NCBI GenBank assembly: GCA_964510855.1
Contig: CAZEDB010000012.1
Coordinates: 1 to 48,440 of the forward strand
Direction: 5' to 3'
DNA from: UBA8828 sp964510855
Lineage (GTDB): Bacteria; Verrucomicrobiota; Verrucomicrobiia; Opitutales; UBA953
Length of the DNA stretch: 48,440 bases
Part shown: one piece after another, positions 41,475 to 48,440 of the stretch
Layout: each line of letters opens with the position of its first letter
How positions within the stretch are numbered: the first letter of the stretch is position 1
Program-made: the position numbers and the translations under genes
The notes under the pieces: model-generated
What the model saw: the letters and a program-made list of their open reading frames with translations, nothing else
Told to the model about the DNA's origin: nothing
The model's database searches: none

Positions 41475-42137
41475 ATGATGCAACGTCACTTCCACGAAGA
41501 GCTCCGTCAACTCCGCGATGATCTCGTTTTGATGGGCGAGCGCGCCCTCGATATGACCCGTCTCTCCCTCCAAGCTTTGGAGAAAGGCGATGATGCTTTA
41601 GCTCTTCAGGTGCGAGGCATGGATGACGGTGTTGATGATTTGGAGAAGCGTGTAGACCGTGAAATCATGCGCTACCTGACCCTGTTTGGTCCGATGGGTG
41701 GTGATGTTCGTCTTTTACTCGGTGCTCGCGATATTTGCCACGACCTCGAGCGAGTAGCGGATGAAGCTTCGGGTATTGCCCGCCGTTCGCTCACGATTTC
41801 AGGTCGCGGCCCCTTGTCTAATCTTCTCATGGTACCTGAAGAAGGGCGTCTCGCCGCAGCCGCTCTACGTTTCGCACTCGATAGTTTTATTGAGGGCGAT
41901 TTGGAAAAGGCTAAAACTGTTTTAGTTAACGACCGCGAAATTGACCGTCTTAATAAAGAGAACTACCTCGCGCTCCTAGGTAAGACGGGCGATTCCGCAC
42001 GCGTCTCGCCTTCGCACGTGGAACTCATCTTTATCTCTAAGGCCTATGAGCGCATAGGTGATCACGCTAAAAATATTGCTGAGCAGGTTATCTTCCTGCT
42101 GAGCGGGGAAGACGTCCGTCACCAGCGCAAGGCCTAA
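41475..42137 (+). CDS. phoU: Phosphate signalling protein PhoU
   Basis: 220 residues: two three-helix PhoU repeats, HFHEELRQLRDDLVLMGERALDM and later the second set ending in SPSHVELIFISKAYERIGDHAKNIAEQVIFLLSG, which holds the E(R)xGDHxxN metal-binding motif; the first repeat has ICHDLERVADEASGIA. PhoU represses the Pho response by linking PstB with the PhoR kinase; phoR and phoB are not in this window. ATG 41475 and ATG 41478 are adjacent choices. Its end overlaps the end of hemB by 4 bp. Confidence 0.95.
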   Translation: MMQRHFHEELRQLRDDLVLMGERALDMTRLSLQALEKGDDALALQVRGMDDGVDDLEKRVDREIMRYLTLFGPMGGDVRLLLGARDICHDLERVADEASGIARRSLTISGRGPLSNLLMVPEEGRLAAAALRFALDSFIEGDLEKAKTVLVNDREIDRLNKENYLALLGKTGDSARVSPSHVELIFISKAYERIGDHAKNIAEQVIFLLSGEDVRHQRKA

Positions 42138-43132
42138 CCTCGGGCGTCGCGGGCAAACGCCTCGGCGAAATAAGTTAGAATCAAATCAGCCCCGGCTCGT
42201 TTTAAAGCGACAAGTGATTCGTCGCGAACGGCGCGTACATTAAACCAGCCTTTTTCTGCCGCGGCCATAATCATCGCGTACTCGCCCGACACTTGGTAGA
42301 CCGCGAGGGGCAGTGGGGTGAGTTGGCGAATGTCCCGCAAGACATCGAGGTAAGGGCCGCCGGGTTTTACCATGAGCACATCAGCGCCCTCGGCTGCGTC
42401 GAGCAGGGCTTCGCGCTGGGCTTCGAGTCGATTGGCTGGGTTGATTTGATAGCTGGCCTTTGAAATCGGGGCTTCATGGGCAGCGCGACTACTACCGACG
42501 GCGTCGCGGAAGGGGCCGTAATAGGCGGAGGCAAATTTCGCAGCGTAGGCGAGGATGCCCGTTTGGCTAAAGCCGCTAGCATCAAGGGCGGTGCGGAGCG
42601 CTCGAACCCGACCGTCCATCATATCAGAGGGCGCAACAAAATCCGCTCCAGCGCGTGCACTCAGTACCGCCATCTTGGCCAGAATTTCAACCGTGCGGTC
42701 GTTATCCACGTCTTTACCGTTCGCGGTTAAGACACCGTCGTGCCCATGCGTGGTGTAAGGGTCGAGCGCGATGTCGGCAAAAATTACGGTTTCGGGCGAG
42801 CCTGCCTTCGCAGCCTGGATGGCGCGGTAGACAAGGGCATTCGGATTTAAGGCTTCGACGCCTTCGGGTGATTTTCGACCGGCTTCAACTTTGGGAAAAA
42901 GGGCGACGCCATGAATACCGAGTTGAAGCAGTTCGGCACACTTGGCGCCGAGCTGACTTAAAGGTGTGCGTACCAAACCAGGGAGGGAGGGAATGGGTTC
43001 GGGTTGCTCGCCTTCCGTGACAAAGAGGGGCTGAATGAGATGACGTGGCTCAACCGAGGTTTCAGTTAGCATCGCACGAATGCCAGGGGTCGCCCTTAGG
43101 CGACGAAGACGAAGCGGCAGATCAAGACCCAT
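42134..43132 (-). CDS. hemB: Porphobilinogen synthase (5-aminolaevulinate dehydratase)
   Basis: Joins two 5-aminolaevulinate to porphobilinogen for haem and related tetrapyrroles. 332 residues: RLRRLRATPGIRAML, the two active Lys in SKASYQINPANR and DVLMVKPGGPYLDV, and PSDMMDGRV. The metal-site segment reads DIALDPYTTHGHDGVL, without the three cysteines of zinc-dependent HemB, so it is of the Mg-dependent type. Convergent with phoU. hemL (46343) provides the preceding steps of the same pathway, but on a different transcript. Confidence 0.96.
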   Translation of the reverse strand: MGLDLPLRLRRLRATPGIRAMLTETSVEPRHLIQPLFVTEGEQPEPIPSLPGLVRTPLSQLGAKCAELLQLGIHGVALFPKVEAGRKSPEGVEALNPNALVYRAIQAAKAGSPETVIFADIALDPYTTHGHDGVLTANGKDVDNDRTVEILAKMAVLSARAGADFVAPSDMMDGRVRALRTALDASGFSQTGILAYAAKFASAYYGPFRDAVGSSRAAHEAPISKASYQINPANRLEAQREALLDAAEGADVLMVKPGGPYLDVLRDIRQLTPLPLAVYQVSGEYAMIMAAAEKGWFNVRAVRDESLVALKRAGADLILTYFAEAFARDARG

Positions 43133-43305
43133 AGAAGGCCTAACTATTCAATCGAGGGGGCAAAAGGCAAGGCGGCGGGGAAAGGGATGTGACAGCCTGT
43201 CCCATAATCAGATGATGACGCCCGCATTGTCCCTCCGCCACTCAGCCATCCCCTCAGTTTAGCCCTAAAACACTCGGTTTATGCGGGTCTAGGTTATTTC
43301 TGCCT

Positions 43306-43321
43306 TGGCACATACCCTGCA
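43306..43321 (+). promoter_or_regulatory. Sigma-54-like (-24/-12) promoter before dnaK
   Basis: TGGCAC (43306-43311) is followed at the right distance by CTGCA (43317-43321), matching TGGCAC-N5-TTGCA at all but one of the fixed bases, with GG and GC at the -24 and -12 spacing. The predicted start is near 43332, leaving a leader of about 42 nt. No CIRCE repeat is visible in 43133-43373. An alternative is a sigma-70 -35 (TTGGCA), but no good -10 follows. Confidence 0.5.
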
Positions 43322-43373
43322 CTAAGGAGGTAAACCCATTTAACTAAACCCAAACCCAAACATCCCCACACCT

Positions 43374-45311
43374 ATGGCTAAAATTCTCGGCATCGACCTC
43401 GGCACCACCAACTCCTGTATGGCGGTTCGCGACGGTACAGAAAACGTCGTCGTACCCAACAGCGAAGGCGGACGCACCACACCCTCGGTTGTCGCCTTCA
43501 CCAAGAATGGCGAGACTTTGGTCGGTCAAGCCGCCAAGCGCCAGGCGGTTACTAATCCTAAGAATACCATCTTCTCGGCTAAGCGTCTTATCGGACGTAA
43601 GTTTTCCGAGTTACGCTCGGTGGTTTCAAAATTACCTTACAAGGTAGTCGAAGGTAAGAACGGAGATGCCGCCATTGAATGCGTCGTCGCCGGCGAAACC
43701 CGCGTTTTCACACCTCAAGAAATCTCAGCCAAGATTCTGGCCAAGTTGAAAGCCGATGCGGAAGCCTACTTAGGTGAAACCATCACCCAAGCCGTTATCA
43801 CGGTGCCCGCCTACTTTAACGATGCTCAACGCCAAGCTACCAAGGATGCAGGAACCATCGCCGGCCTCGAAGTCTTGCGGATCATTAACGAACCTACTGC
43901 AGCTTCCCTCGCTTACGGCCTAGACCAGAAGAAGGATGAGAAGATTGCAGTTTACGACTTAGGTGGCGGCACCTTCGACGTCTCTGTTCTTGAGATTGGT
44001 GACGGCGTCTTTGAGGTACGTGCCACCAATGGCGATACCGAACTAGGCGGAGACAATTGGGACGAGCGTCTCATCCAATGGCTCATCGACGGCTTCAAGG
44101 CCGAGCAGGGCATTGACCTTTCTAAAGACGCGATGGCTCTGCAGCGCCTCAAGGAAGAAGCCGAGAAAGCTAAGATTGCTTTATCGTCCTCGAACTCTGT
44201 CGACATCAACTTGCCCTTCATCACTGCCGACGCCTCGGGGCCTAAGCACCTAAACGTCACGCTCACGCGTGCGCAAATGGAGAAAGTCTGCGACGATCTC
44301 TTTGCTCGTACCCGTAAGCCCTTCGAAGCCTGCCTGAAAGACGCCGGCATTGCCATGAACCAAGTCGATGAACTCGTGCTCGTGGGCGGTATGACCCGAA
44401 TGCCCAAGGTGCTTGAGCTCGCTAAGGCCCTCGCAGGTAAGACCCCTCACCAAGGCGTCAACCCCGATGAAGTCGTCGCCGTAGGTGCTGCCATCCAGGG
44501 CGGTGTGCTCAAGGGTGATGTTAAAGACGTCCTCTTACTTGATGTGACGCCCCTCACCCTCGCCATCGAGACCATGGGTGGTGTGGCTACCGCGATGATT
44601 GAGCGTAACACCACTATCCCGACCAAGAAGTCACAGGTCTTCTCTACGGCTGCCGACAACCAACCTCAGGTCGATATTGTCATCCTGCAAGGCGAGCGCC
44701 CCATGTCGAAGGACAATAAGCAACTCGGCACTTTCCGTCTCGATGGTATTGCTGCCGCTCCTCGCGGGCTGCCACAAATTGAAGTCACCTTCGATATCGA
44801 CGCTAACGGTATCCTCCATGTCTCAGCTAAAGACAAGGGAACGGGTAAGGAGCAGAAGATTACGATCTCGGGCTCTTCCGGTCTTTCTAAAGAAGAGGTC
44901 GATAAGCTTCGTAAGGAAGCCGAACTCCATGCCGAAGAAGACAAGCAAGCTCGCGAGCGTGCTGAGACCCGTAATCAGCTCGATTCGCTGGTCTTCCAAG
45001 TTGAGAAGCAACTTAAGGAGCATGGGGACAAGTTCCCTGGGGATTCTAAGGCCGAGACCGAGAAGGCCGTCGCCGCCGCCAAGGAGATCCTTGCCAATGT
45101 TAATGCGGAGTCCGCTCAGTTGAAGTCTGCTGCGGAAGCCATTTCCAAAGCTGTTGAGCCTGCCGCTCAAGCGCTCTACCAGGCCGCTGCGCAATCCGCT
45201 CAAGCGGGTGATGCAGGCGCAGCAGGTGAAGAACCCGCTAAGACCAAGCAAGCCGGCGACGGTAAGGTGGTTGATGGCGACTTCGAAGTCGTCGACGACG
45301 GTAAGAAATAA
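43374..45311 (+). CDS. dnaK: Chaperone DnaK (Hsp70)
   Basis: 645 residues. ATPase motifs: KILGIDLGTTNSCMAV, VITVPAYFNDAQRQATKDAG, NEPTAASLAYGL, YDLGGGTFDVSVLE, VLVGGMTRMPKV; then the linker DVLLLDVTPLTLAIET and the substrate-binding domain, with GLSKEEVDKLRKEAE starting the lid. The C-terminus has the KVVDGDFEVVDD variant of the EEVD-like tail. It folds new and stressed proteins with DnaJ and GrpE, neither of which is here. Single-gene transcript: closed by a strong terminator. AAGGAGG at 43324-43330 is too far upstream to be its ribosome site. Confidence 0.98.
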   Translation: MAKILGIDLGTTNSCMAVRDGTENVVVPNSEGGRTTPSVVAFTKNGETLVGQAAKRQAVTNPKNTIFSAKRLIGRKFSELRSVVSKLPYKVVEGKNGDAAIECVVAGETRVFTPQEISAKILAKLKADAEAYLGETITQAVITVPAYFNDAQRQATKDAGTIAGLEVLRIINEPTAASLAYGLDQKKDEKIAVYDLGGGTFDVSVLEIGDGVFEVRATNGDTELGGDNWDERLIQWLIDGFKAEQGIDLSKDAMALQRLKEEAEKAKIALSSSNSVDINLPFITADASGPKHLNVTLTRAQMEKVCDDLFARTRKPFEACLKDAGIAMNQVDELVLVGGMTRMPKVLELAKALAGKTPHQGVNPDEVVAVGAAIQGGVLKGDVKDVLLLDVTPLTLAIETMGGVATAMIERNTTIPTKKSQVFSTAADNQPQVDIVILQGERPMSKDNKQLGTFRLDGIAAAPRGLPQIEVTFDIDANGILHVSAKDKGTGKEQKITISGSSGLSKEEVDKLRKEAELHAEEDKQARERAETRNQLDSLVFQVEKQLKEHGDKFPGDSKAETEKAVAAAKEILANVNAESAQLKSAAEAISKAVEPAAQALYQAAAQSAQAGDAGAAGEEPAKTKQAGDGKVVDGDFEVVDDGKK

Positions 45312-45317
45312 GTGGTA

Positions 45318-45354
45318 TAGACTTCAGGGCTTAGACTTCAGAACATAGACTTCA
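45318..45354 (+). repeat. Three 14-bp-spaced copies of TAGACTTCA after dnaK
   Basis: TAGACTTCA occurs at 45318-45326, 45332-45340 and 45346-45354, exactly 14 nt apart, just after the dnaK stop and before its terminator. The five bases between copies differ. Confidence 0.75.
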
Positions 45355-45374
45355 AAAGAAAGAATAAGTTAACC

Positions 45375-45396
45375 AAGGGCCGAAAGGCCCTTTTTT
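45375..45396 (+). terminator. Terminator of dnaK
   Basis: AAGGGCC (45375-45381) and GGCCCTT (45386-45392) form a perfect stem with a GAAA tetraloop and a run of six T (45391-45396). Confidence 0.92.
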
Positions 45397-45477
45397 GTAT
45401 CATTTTAAGAGGATTCCTTGGTGTTTGAACCTTGCCGCTATCGCAGATACAGCCCAAAATCTCCCTCTCCATCCCCC

Positions 45478-46110
45478 ATGCGAAACCTCGCCGTTCTGCT
45501 TCTTTCCTCCCAAGCTTTTGCTCAAAACGATATTAGTACGCATTTCACTTTCGCCTCGGCGGATGGGGGTAACAAGACCCTGGTTAGTTGGAGTTTTGGT
45601 GGTGCGTATGTCTCTGAACAAGGTATAATCTGGGAAGGTGGTACAATGTCGACCACTGGCTGGGGGCTGGGTTGGCCACTTCCAATTGCTAGTCCGATGT
45701 TTGTGAACGCTGTTGATCGGGATATATCTCTCTCAGTTGCTAACTCCGTTTTCGCAGTGACGAATTTGACAACTTCGCAGGTGAGTACTGGATCGGTGCT
45801 ACATATCGAGACTCAAACGGGCCAGTACCAATTTGAACAATTCTATATCTCGGTGAGTCTTGATGTCCAAAATGGTGATGCTCTCCGCGTTACCCCTGGT
45901 TCTGGCTCGGCTGTTGTCGATATTGTCTTCTCTGAGTTCAACCTTGGTGCTTACCAACCAGTCGGCCATTCAGGGGCAGGAGTAACTTACCCTTTCACGG
46001 GTTCGGGTACTGTACTTGGTGCCATCCCTGAACCTTCGACCTACGGCATTGCCTTCGGTGCCCTTGCACTTGCAGGTGCCTTGGTGCGTCGCCGGGCTAA
46101 GCGGGTCTGA
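45478..46110 (+). CDS. PEP-CTERM sorted extracellular protein
   Basis: 210 residues from ATG 45478. A short signal peptide (MRNLAVLLLSSQAFA, cleavage before QNDIS) is followed by a beta-rich, Gly/Ser/Thr-rich body of about 165 residues with no recognised domain, then the C-terminal sorting signal: IPEPSTYG, a hydrophobic stretch (IAFGALALAGALV) and a basic end (RRRAKRV). This is the PEP-CTERM pattern, processed by an exosortase and usually linked to exopolysaccharide or biofilm. No exosortase lies in the window. An upstream TTG in frame would spoil the signal peptide. It is isolated between the dnaK terminator and the hemL gap. Confidence 0.85.
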   Translation: MRNLAVLLLSSQAFAQNDISTHFTFASADGGNKTLVSWSFGGAYVSEQGIIWEGGTMSTTGWGLGWPLPIASPMFVNAVDRDISLSVANSVFAVTNLTTSQVSTGSVLHIETQTGQYQFEQFYISVSLDVQNGDALRVTPGSGSAVVDIVFSEFNLGAYQPVGHSGAGVTYPFTGSGTVLGAIPEPSTYGIAFGALALAGALVRRRAKRV

Positions 46111-46147
46111 TCTTAGATTAGGTCCTCTAGTCAGGTTATACCTCAAT

Positions 46148-46173
46148 CCCCTTGTCTCCGAGAGGGCAGGGGG
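46148..46173 (+). terminator. Imperfect GC-rich hairpin after the PEP-CTERM gene
   Basis: CCCC (46148-46151) and GGGG (46169-46172), with CTC/GAG inside, form an imperfect stem about 40 nt after the stop. No long T-run follows, so termination is uncertain. Confidence 0.35.
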
Positions 46174-46221
46174 CTTTGCTGGTTGAGATGGCCTCTGTCT
46201 CCGAAGACCTCTTTGCCCGTG
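46167..46221 (+). repeat. 55-nt exact duplicate, left side of assembly gap
   Basis: Positions 46167-46221 are identical to 46322-46376 on the other side of the N run. It includes the hemL start region. This looks like unmerged overlapping contig ends. Confidence 0.95.
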
Positions 46222-46321
46222 NNNNNNNNNNNNNNNNNNNNNNNNNNNNNNNNNNNNNNNNNNNNNNNNNNNNNNNNNNNNNNNNNNNNNNNNNNNNNNN
46301 NNNNNNNNNNNNNNNNNNNNN
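46222..46321. other. Assembly gap of 100 N
   Basis: Exactly 100 undetermined bases, a conventional scaffold gap of unknown true length. Because both flanks are the same 55-mer, real intervening sequence may not exist. Confidence 0.98.
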
Positions 46322-46376
46322 CAGGGGGCTTTGCTGGTTGAGATGGCCTCTGTCTCCGAAGACCTCTTTGCCCGTG
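46322..46376 (+). repeat. 55-nt exact duplicate, right side of assembly gap (contains hemL start)
   Basis: Second copy of the 55-mer at 46167-46221. This one runs on into the complete hemL gene. Confidence 0.95.
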
Positions 46377-47623
46377 CCCAGAAGATGATTCCGGGTGGGG
46401 TGAATTCGCCTGTGCGCGCGTTTCGCTCCGTTGGGGGCACACCTTTCTTTACGGTTAAGGCGGATAAGGCACGGCTCACCACCGCCGATGGACAAGAACT
46501 CATCGACTTTGTTTTAACCTGGGGTCCTGCCATTCACGGTCACAATGATCCCACTATCCGTGCTGCCATTGCCGCAGCTTTAGAAAAAGGTACATCGTTC
46601 GGCACACCTAACCCGCTTGAAGTTGAAATGGCGGAGATGATTCTGAGTTGTGTGCCCGCGGTTAAGAAGGTGCGCATGACCAATAGCGGCACTGAGGCCA
46701 CCATGTCTGCCATTCGCCTTGCGCGAGGTCACACCGGTCGCTCCAAAATCATTAAGTTCTCGGGCTGTTATCATGGTCATGTCGATTCCCTCCTCGTTAA
46801 GGCAGGCTCGGGCGCCCTCACTCAGGGTAACCCCGACTCCGCGGGAGTTACCCCGGGTACAGCCGCCGATACCGTTGTCGTTGAGTACAACAACCTACCC
46901 GCTCTCGAGCAGGCCTTTAAAGCCAACGTAGGTGCCATCGCGGGCGTTATCCTTGAGCCCTTCCCTGCGAATGTCGGACTGATTTTACCTGACCCTGGCT
47001 TCCTTGCTAGTGTACGGGCCCTTTGCACGCGTGAAGGTGCGGTCTTAATCTTTGACGAAGTGATGACCGGCTTTCGTCTCTCACTCGCTGGTACCCAAGG
47101 TTTGCACGACGTTGTTCCTGACCTTGTTTGCATGGGTAAGATTATTGGCGGCGGACTCCCCGTCGGTGCCTTTGGCGGTAAGGCGGAGATTATGGATAAA
47201 CTCGCACCCCTTGGTCCTGTTTATCAAGCCGGCACGCTGAGTGGCAACCCGCTCGCCATGGCCGCGGGTCTTGCTGCAGTCCGCAAGTTGCGTGACGAGA
47301 ATCCTTTCGCACGACTCGATGGCTTAGGTCAGCGCGTCCGTGATACCTTGCTGAGTGCCGCTCGCGCCAAAGGCATTCCCTTACAAGTACCGCAAGTCGG
47401 TTCCATGTTCTCGCTCTTCTTTAATCCAGAAGTCGTACGCAACTACGACCAAGCCATCGCCTCGCAAGGAGATCTTTATCGCCAAGTATTTCGTTATGCC
47501 CTCGACCACGGGGTCTACTTGGCACCCTCGCCTTACGAAACCGCGTTTATCTCAACTGCCCACGAAGGCGCTGACATTCAGCGCGCTTGCGAGGTGCTCG
47601 ACGCGGCGATTCGCAATCTCTAA
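46343..47623 (+). CDS. hemL: Glutamate-1-semialdehyde 2,1-aminomutase
   Basis: Makes 5-aminolaevulinate from glutamate-1-semialdehyde (C5 pathway), with PLP. 426 residues from ATG 46343 (MASVSEDLFARAQKMIPGGVNSPVRAF): markers are YIDFVLTWGP-like LIDFVLTWGPAIHGH, NSGTEATMSAIRLARG, FSGCYHGHVDSLLVKAGSGA, FDEVMTGFR, and MGKIIGGGLPVGAFGGK with the Schiff-base Lys. The first 34 nt of the coding region also occur before the gap, as part of the duplicated 55-mer. It is followed after 2 nt by proC. Confidence 0.96.
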   Translation: MASVSEDLFARAQKMIPGGVNSPVRAFRSVGGTPFFTVKADKARLTTADGQELIDFVLTWGPAIHGHNDPTIRAAIAAALEKGTSFGTPNPLEVEMAEMILSCVPAVKKVRMTNSGTEATMSAIRLARGHTGRSKIIKFSGCYHGHVDSLLVKAGSGALTQGNPDSAGVTPGTAADTVVVEYNNLPALEQAFKANVGAIAGVILEPFPANVGLILPDPGFLASVRALCTREGAVLIFDEVMTGFRLSLAGTQGLHDVVPDLVCMGKIIGGGLPVGAFGGKAEIMDKLAPLGPVYQAGTLSGNPLAMAAGLAAVRKLRDENPFARLDGLGQRVRDTLLSAARAKGIPLQVPQVGSMFSLFFNPEVVRNYDQAIASQGDLYRQVFRYALDHGVYLAPSPYETAFISTAHEGADIQRACEVLDAAIRNL

Positions 47624-47625
47624 TC

Positions 47626-48426
47626 ATGGCACACTTTGCATTTATCGGAGCGGGTCGCATGGCTTCAGCCATGGCACGAGGTCTTTTACGCTCGGGTGCC
47701 TTTACGGCGCGTGATTTGGCCTGTATTGGCGGTTCGGGTACGACCTCACTGATGCTTTCGGGAGAGTTAGGCATCACGCTCGCCACCTCTCCTGCGATCT
47801 TAATGCAAGATGCAGACGTCGTCGTGGTGGCCTGTAAGCCTCAAGTCTTTGCTGGTCTTGATGCCGACTACGGTCGATTAGCTGCCGGGAAGTTAGTAGT
47901 TTCGATTCTCGCTGGAACCCGTCTCGAACGCCTGCGGGCTTTCTTCCCTAAGGCTCGTAATATCATCCGTACCATGCCGAATACGCCGGGCGCTATTGGT
48001 CAGGGGATTACCGCTTGGGCAGCCGAGGCTGAACTTTCCGCGAGCGACCGCGAAGTGCTGAGTACCTTGCTGGGTGGTCTTGGAGACAGCGTCGAAGTTT
48101 CGGAATCTCAGTTAGATGCGGTCACGGCTGTAAGTGGTAGCGGACCTGGTTTCTTCTTCGAGTTTCTCGCTGCTTATGAACGCGGAGCCCTAGCACTCGG
48201 CTTGGAGCCCGCTTTGGCACGTCGACTTATTCGTACTACCTTTGTCGGCTCATTAGCCTTAGCAGATGCCACCGGCGAAGCTCCGGCGCGTTTGCGCGAC
48301 CAAGTAACGTCGCCCAATGGCACAACCCGAGCAGGTTTAGATGTTTTACAAGGAGCGCACCTCGATGATCTCGTAGCACAGGCGTTGGAAGCCGCGCGCA
48401 ATCGCGCCCGAGATTTGAGTAAGTAG
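47626..48426 (+). CDS. proC: Pyrroline-5-carboxylate reductase
   Basis: Last step of proline synthesis, NAD(P)H-dependent. 266 residues: Rossmann motif FAFIGAGRMASAMARGLL at the N-terminus, VVACKPQ, RTMPNTPGAIGQGITAW, and the dimer-domain signature AVSGSGPGFFFEFLAAYERGA ... RDQVTSPNGTTRAGLDVL. Start chosen at ATG 47626, 2 nt after the hemL stop; the frame is open upstream inside hemL but the extension is not ProC-like. The gene is complete 14 nt before the window end. Confidence 0.96.
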   Translation: MAHFAFIGAGRMASAMARGLLRSGAFTARDLACIGGSGTTSLMLSGELGITLATSPAILMQDADVVVVACKPQVFAGLDADYGRLAAGKLVVSILAGTRLERLRAFFPKARNIIRTMPNTPGAIGQGITAWAAEAELSASDREVLSTLLGGLGDSVEVSESQLDAVTAVSGSGPGFFFEFLAAYERGALALGLEPALARRLIRTTFVGSLALADATGEAPARLRDQVTSPNGTTRAGLDVLQGAHLDDLVAQALEAARNRARDLSK

Positions 48427-48440
48427 TTTGGCAGAGGAGG

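Noticed and set aside
43324..43330. AAGGAGG as the dnaK ribosome-binding site
   Set aside because: It lies 43 nt before the ATG; the nearby in-frame ATT is followed at once by TAA. It may even lie upstream of the predicted transcription start.
43133..43373. CIRCE (HrcA) operator before dnaK
   Set aside because: A CACTC is present near 43271, but no matching inverted arm GAGTG at 9-nt spacing exists.
46136..46533. Minus-strand frames running through the N gap
   Set aside because: They consist partly of undetermined residues and the duplicated 55-mer, and are antisense to hemL.
1..48440. CRISPR arrays, transposons, prophage or defence systems
   Set aside because: No evenly spaced repeat-spacer arrays, transposases, integrases, phage genes or nuclease/methylase groups were found; the single HTH protein lacks a recombinase domain.

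Overview
This 48.4 kb window is a dense, almost entirely chromosomal (housekeeping) segment from a diderm, LPS-bearing bacterium. It carries waaA, lptB with an LptA/OstA-like partner, Tat and Sec exported proteins, and a PEP-CTERM protein. GC content is moderate to high by eye. The gene complement (HprK in an LPS-making cell, SUF operon ending in SufT, oversized PstC/PstA, PEP-CTERM, few Shine-Dalgarno sites) is most consistent with Verrucomicrobiota, probably the Opitutae. That placement is inference from gene content; no rRNA is present to confirm it. A run of 100 Ns at 46222-46321 shows this is a draft or metagenome scaffold.

Layout. (1) 35-3575, minus strand: FAH-family protein, ffh, SDR and HAD phosphatase, partly overlapping. 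(2) 3599-6991, plus: Tat-exported Gfo/Idh/MocA oxidoreductase, DUF2238 membrane protein, unknown secreted helical protein, shikimate kinase. (3) 7001-9581, minus: aat, an orphan small HTH protein with its own AT-rich promoter, nadA, fur-type regulator. (4) 9698-19010, plus: DAHP synthase, AsnC-type regulator, aminotransferase, der, fmt, large OstA-like protein, lptB, hprK. (5) 19036-22106: unknown protein (minus), trpD (plus), waaA (minus). (6) 22327-24239, plus: rpsB-tsf with a terminator. (7) Polyphosphate genes: DUF983 and pap (minus) divergent from ppk1 (plus). (8) 28322-33058, minus: Fur/Irr-like regulator followed by sufC-sufB-sufD-sufT. (9) 33132-35233, minus: leuB, Cdd1-like HhH protein, Lon-substrate-domain protein. 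(10) 35507-42137, plus: pstS, pstC, pstA, pstB, phoU behind a triple Pho box. (11) hemB (minus), dnaK, PEP-CTERM protein, assembly gap, hemL and proC (plus).

How the genes work together. Phosphate is taken up by PstSCAB and signalled through PhoU; phosphate can be stored and recovered by Ppk1 and Pap. SUF machinery supplies Fe-S clusters, including for NadA, and its leading Fur/Irr-like regulator has a clear inverted-repeat operator upstream. aroF and aroK feed aromatic synthesis, with trpD for tryptophan. hemL and hemB are C5-pathway tetrapyrrole steps. OstA-like/LptB/WaaA build and export LPS.

I found no CRISPR array, transposase, integrase, tRNA, rRNA, toxin-antitoxin pair or defence island, and no convincing wholly new system. 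The most interesting items are regulatory or architectural: the suf regulator and its operator, a sigma-54-like promoter before dnaK, a boxed-in leaderless promoter for the orphan HTH gene, a general scarcity of Shine-Dalgarno sites, an enlarged EF-Ts coiled coil, and a probable false gap with a duplicated 55-mer before hemL.
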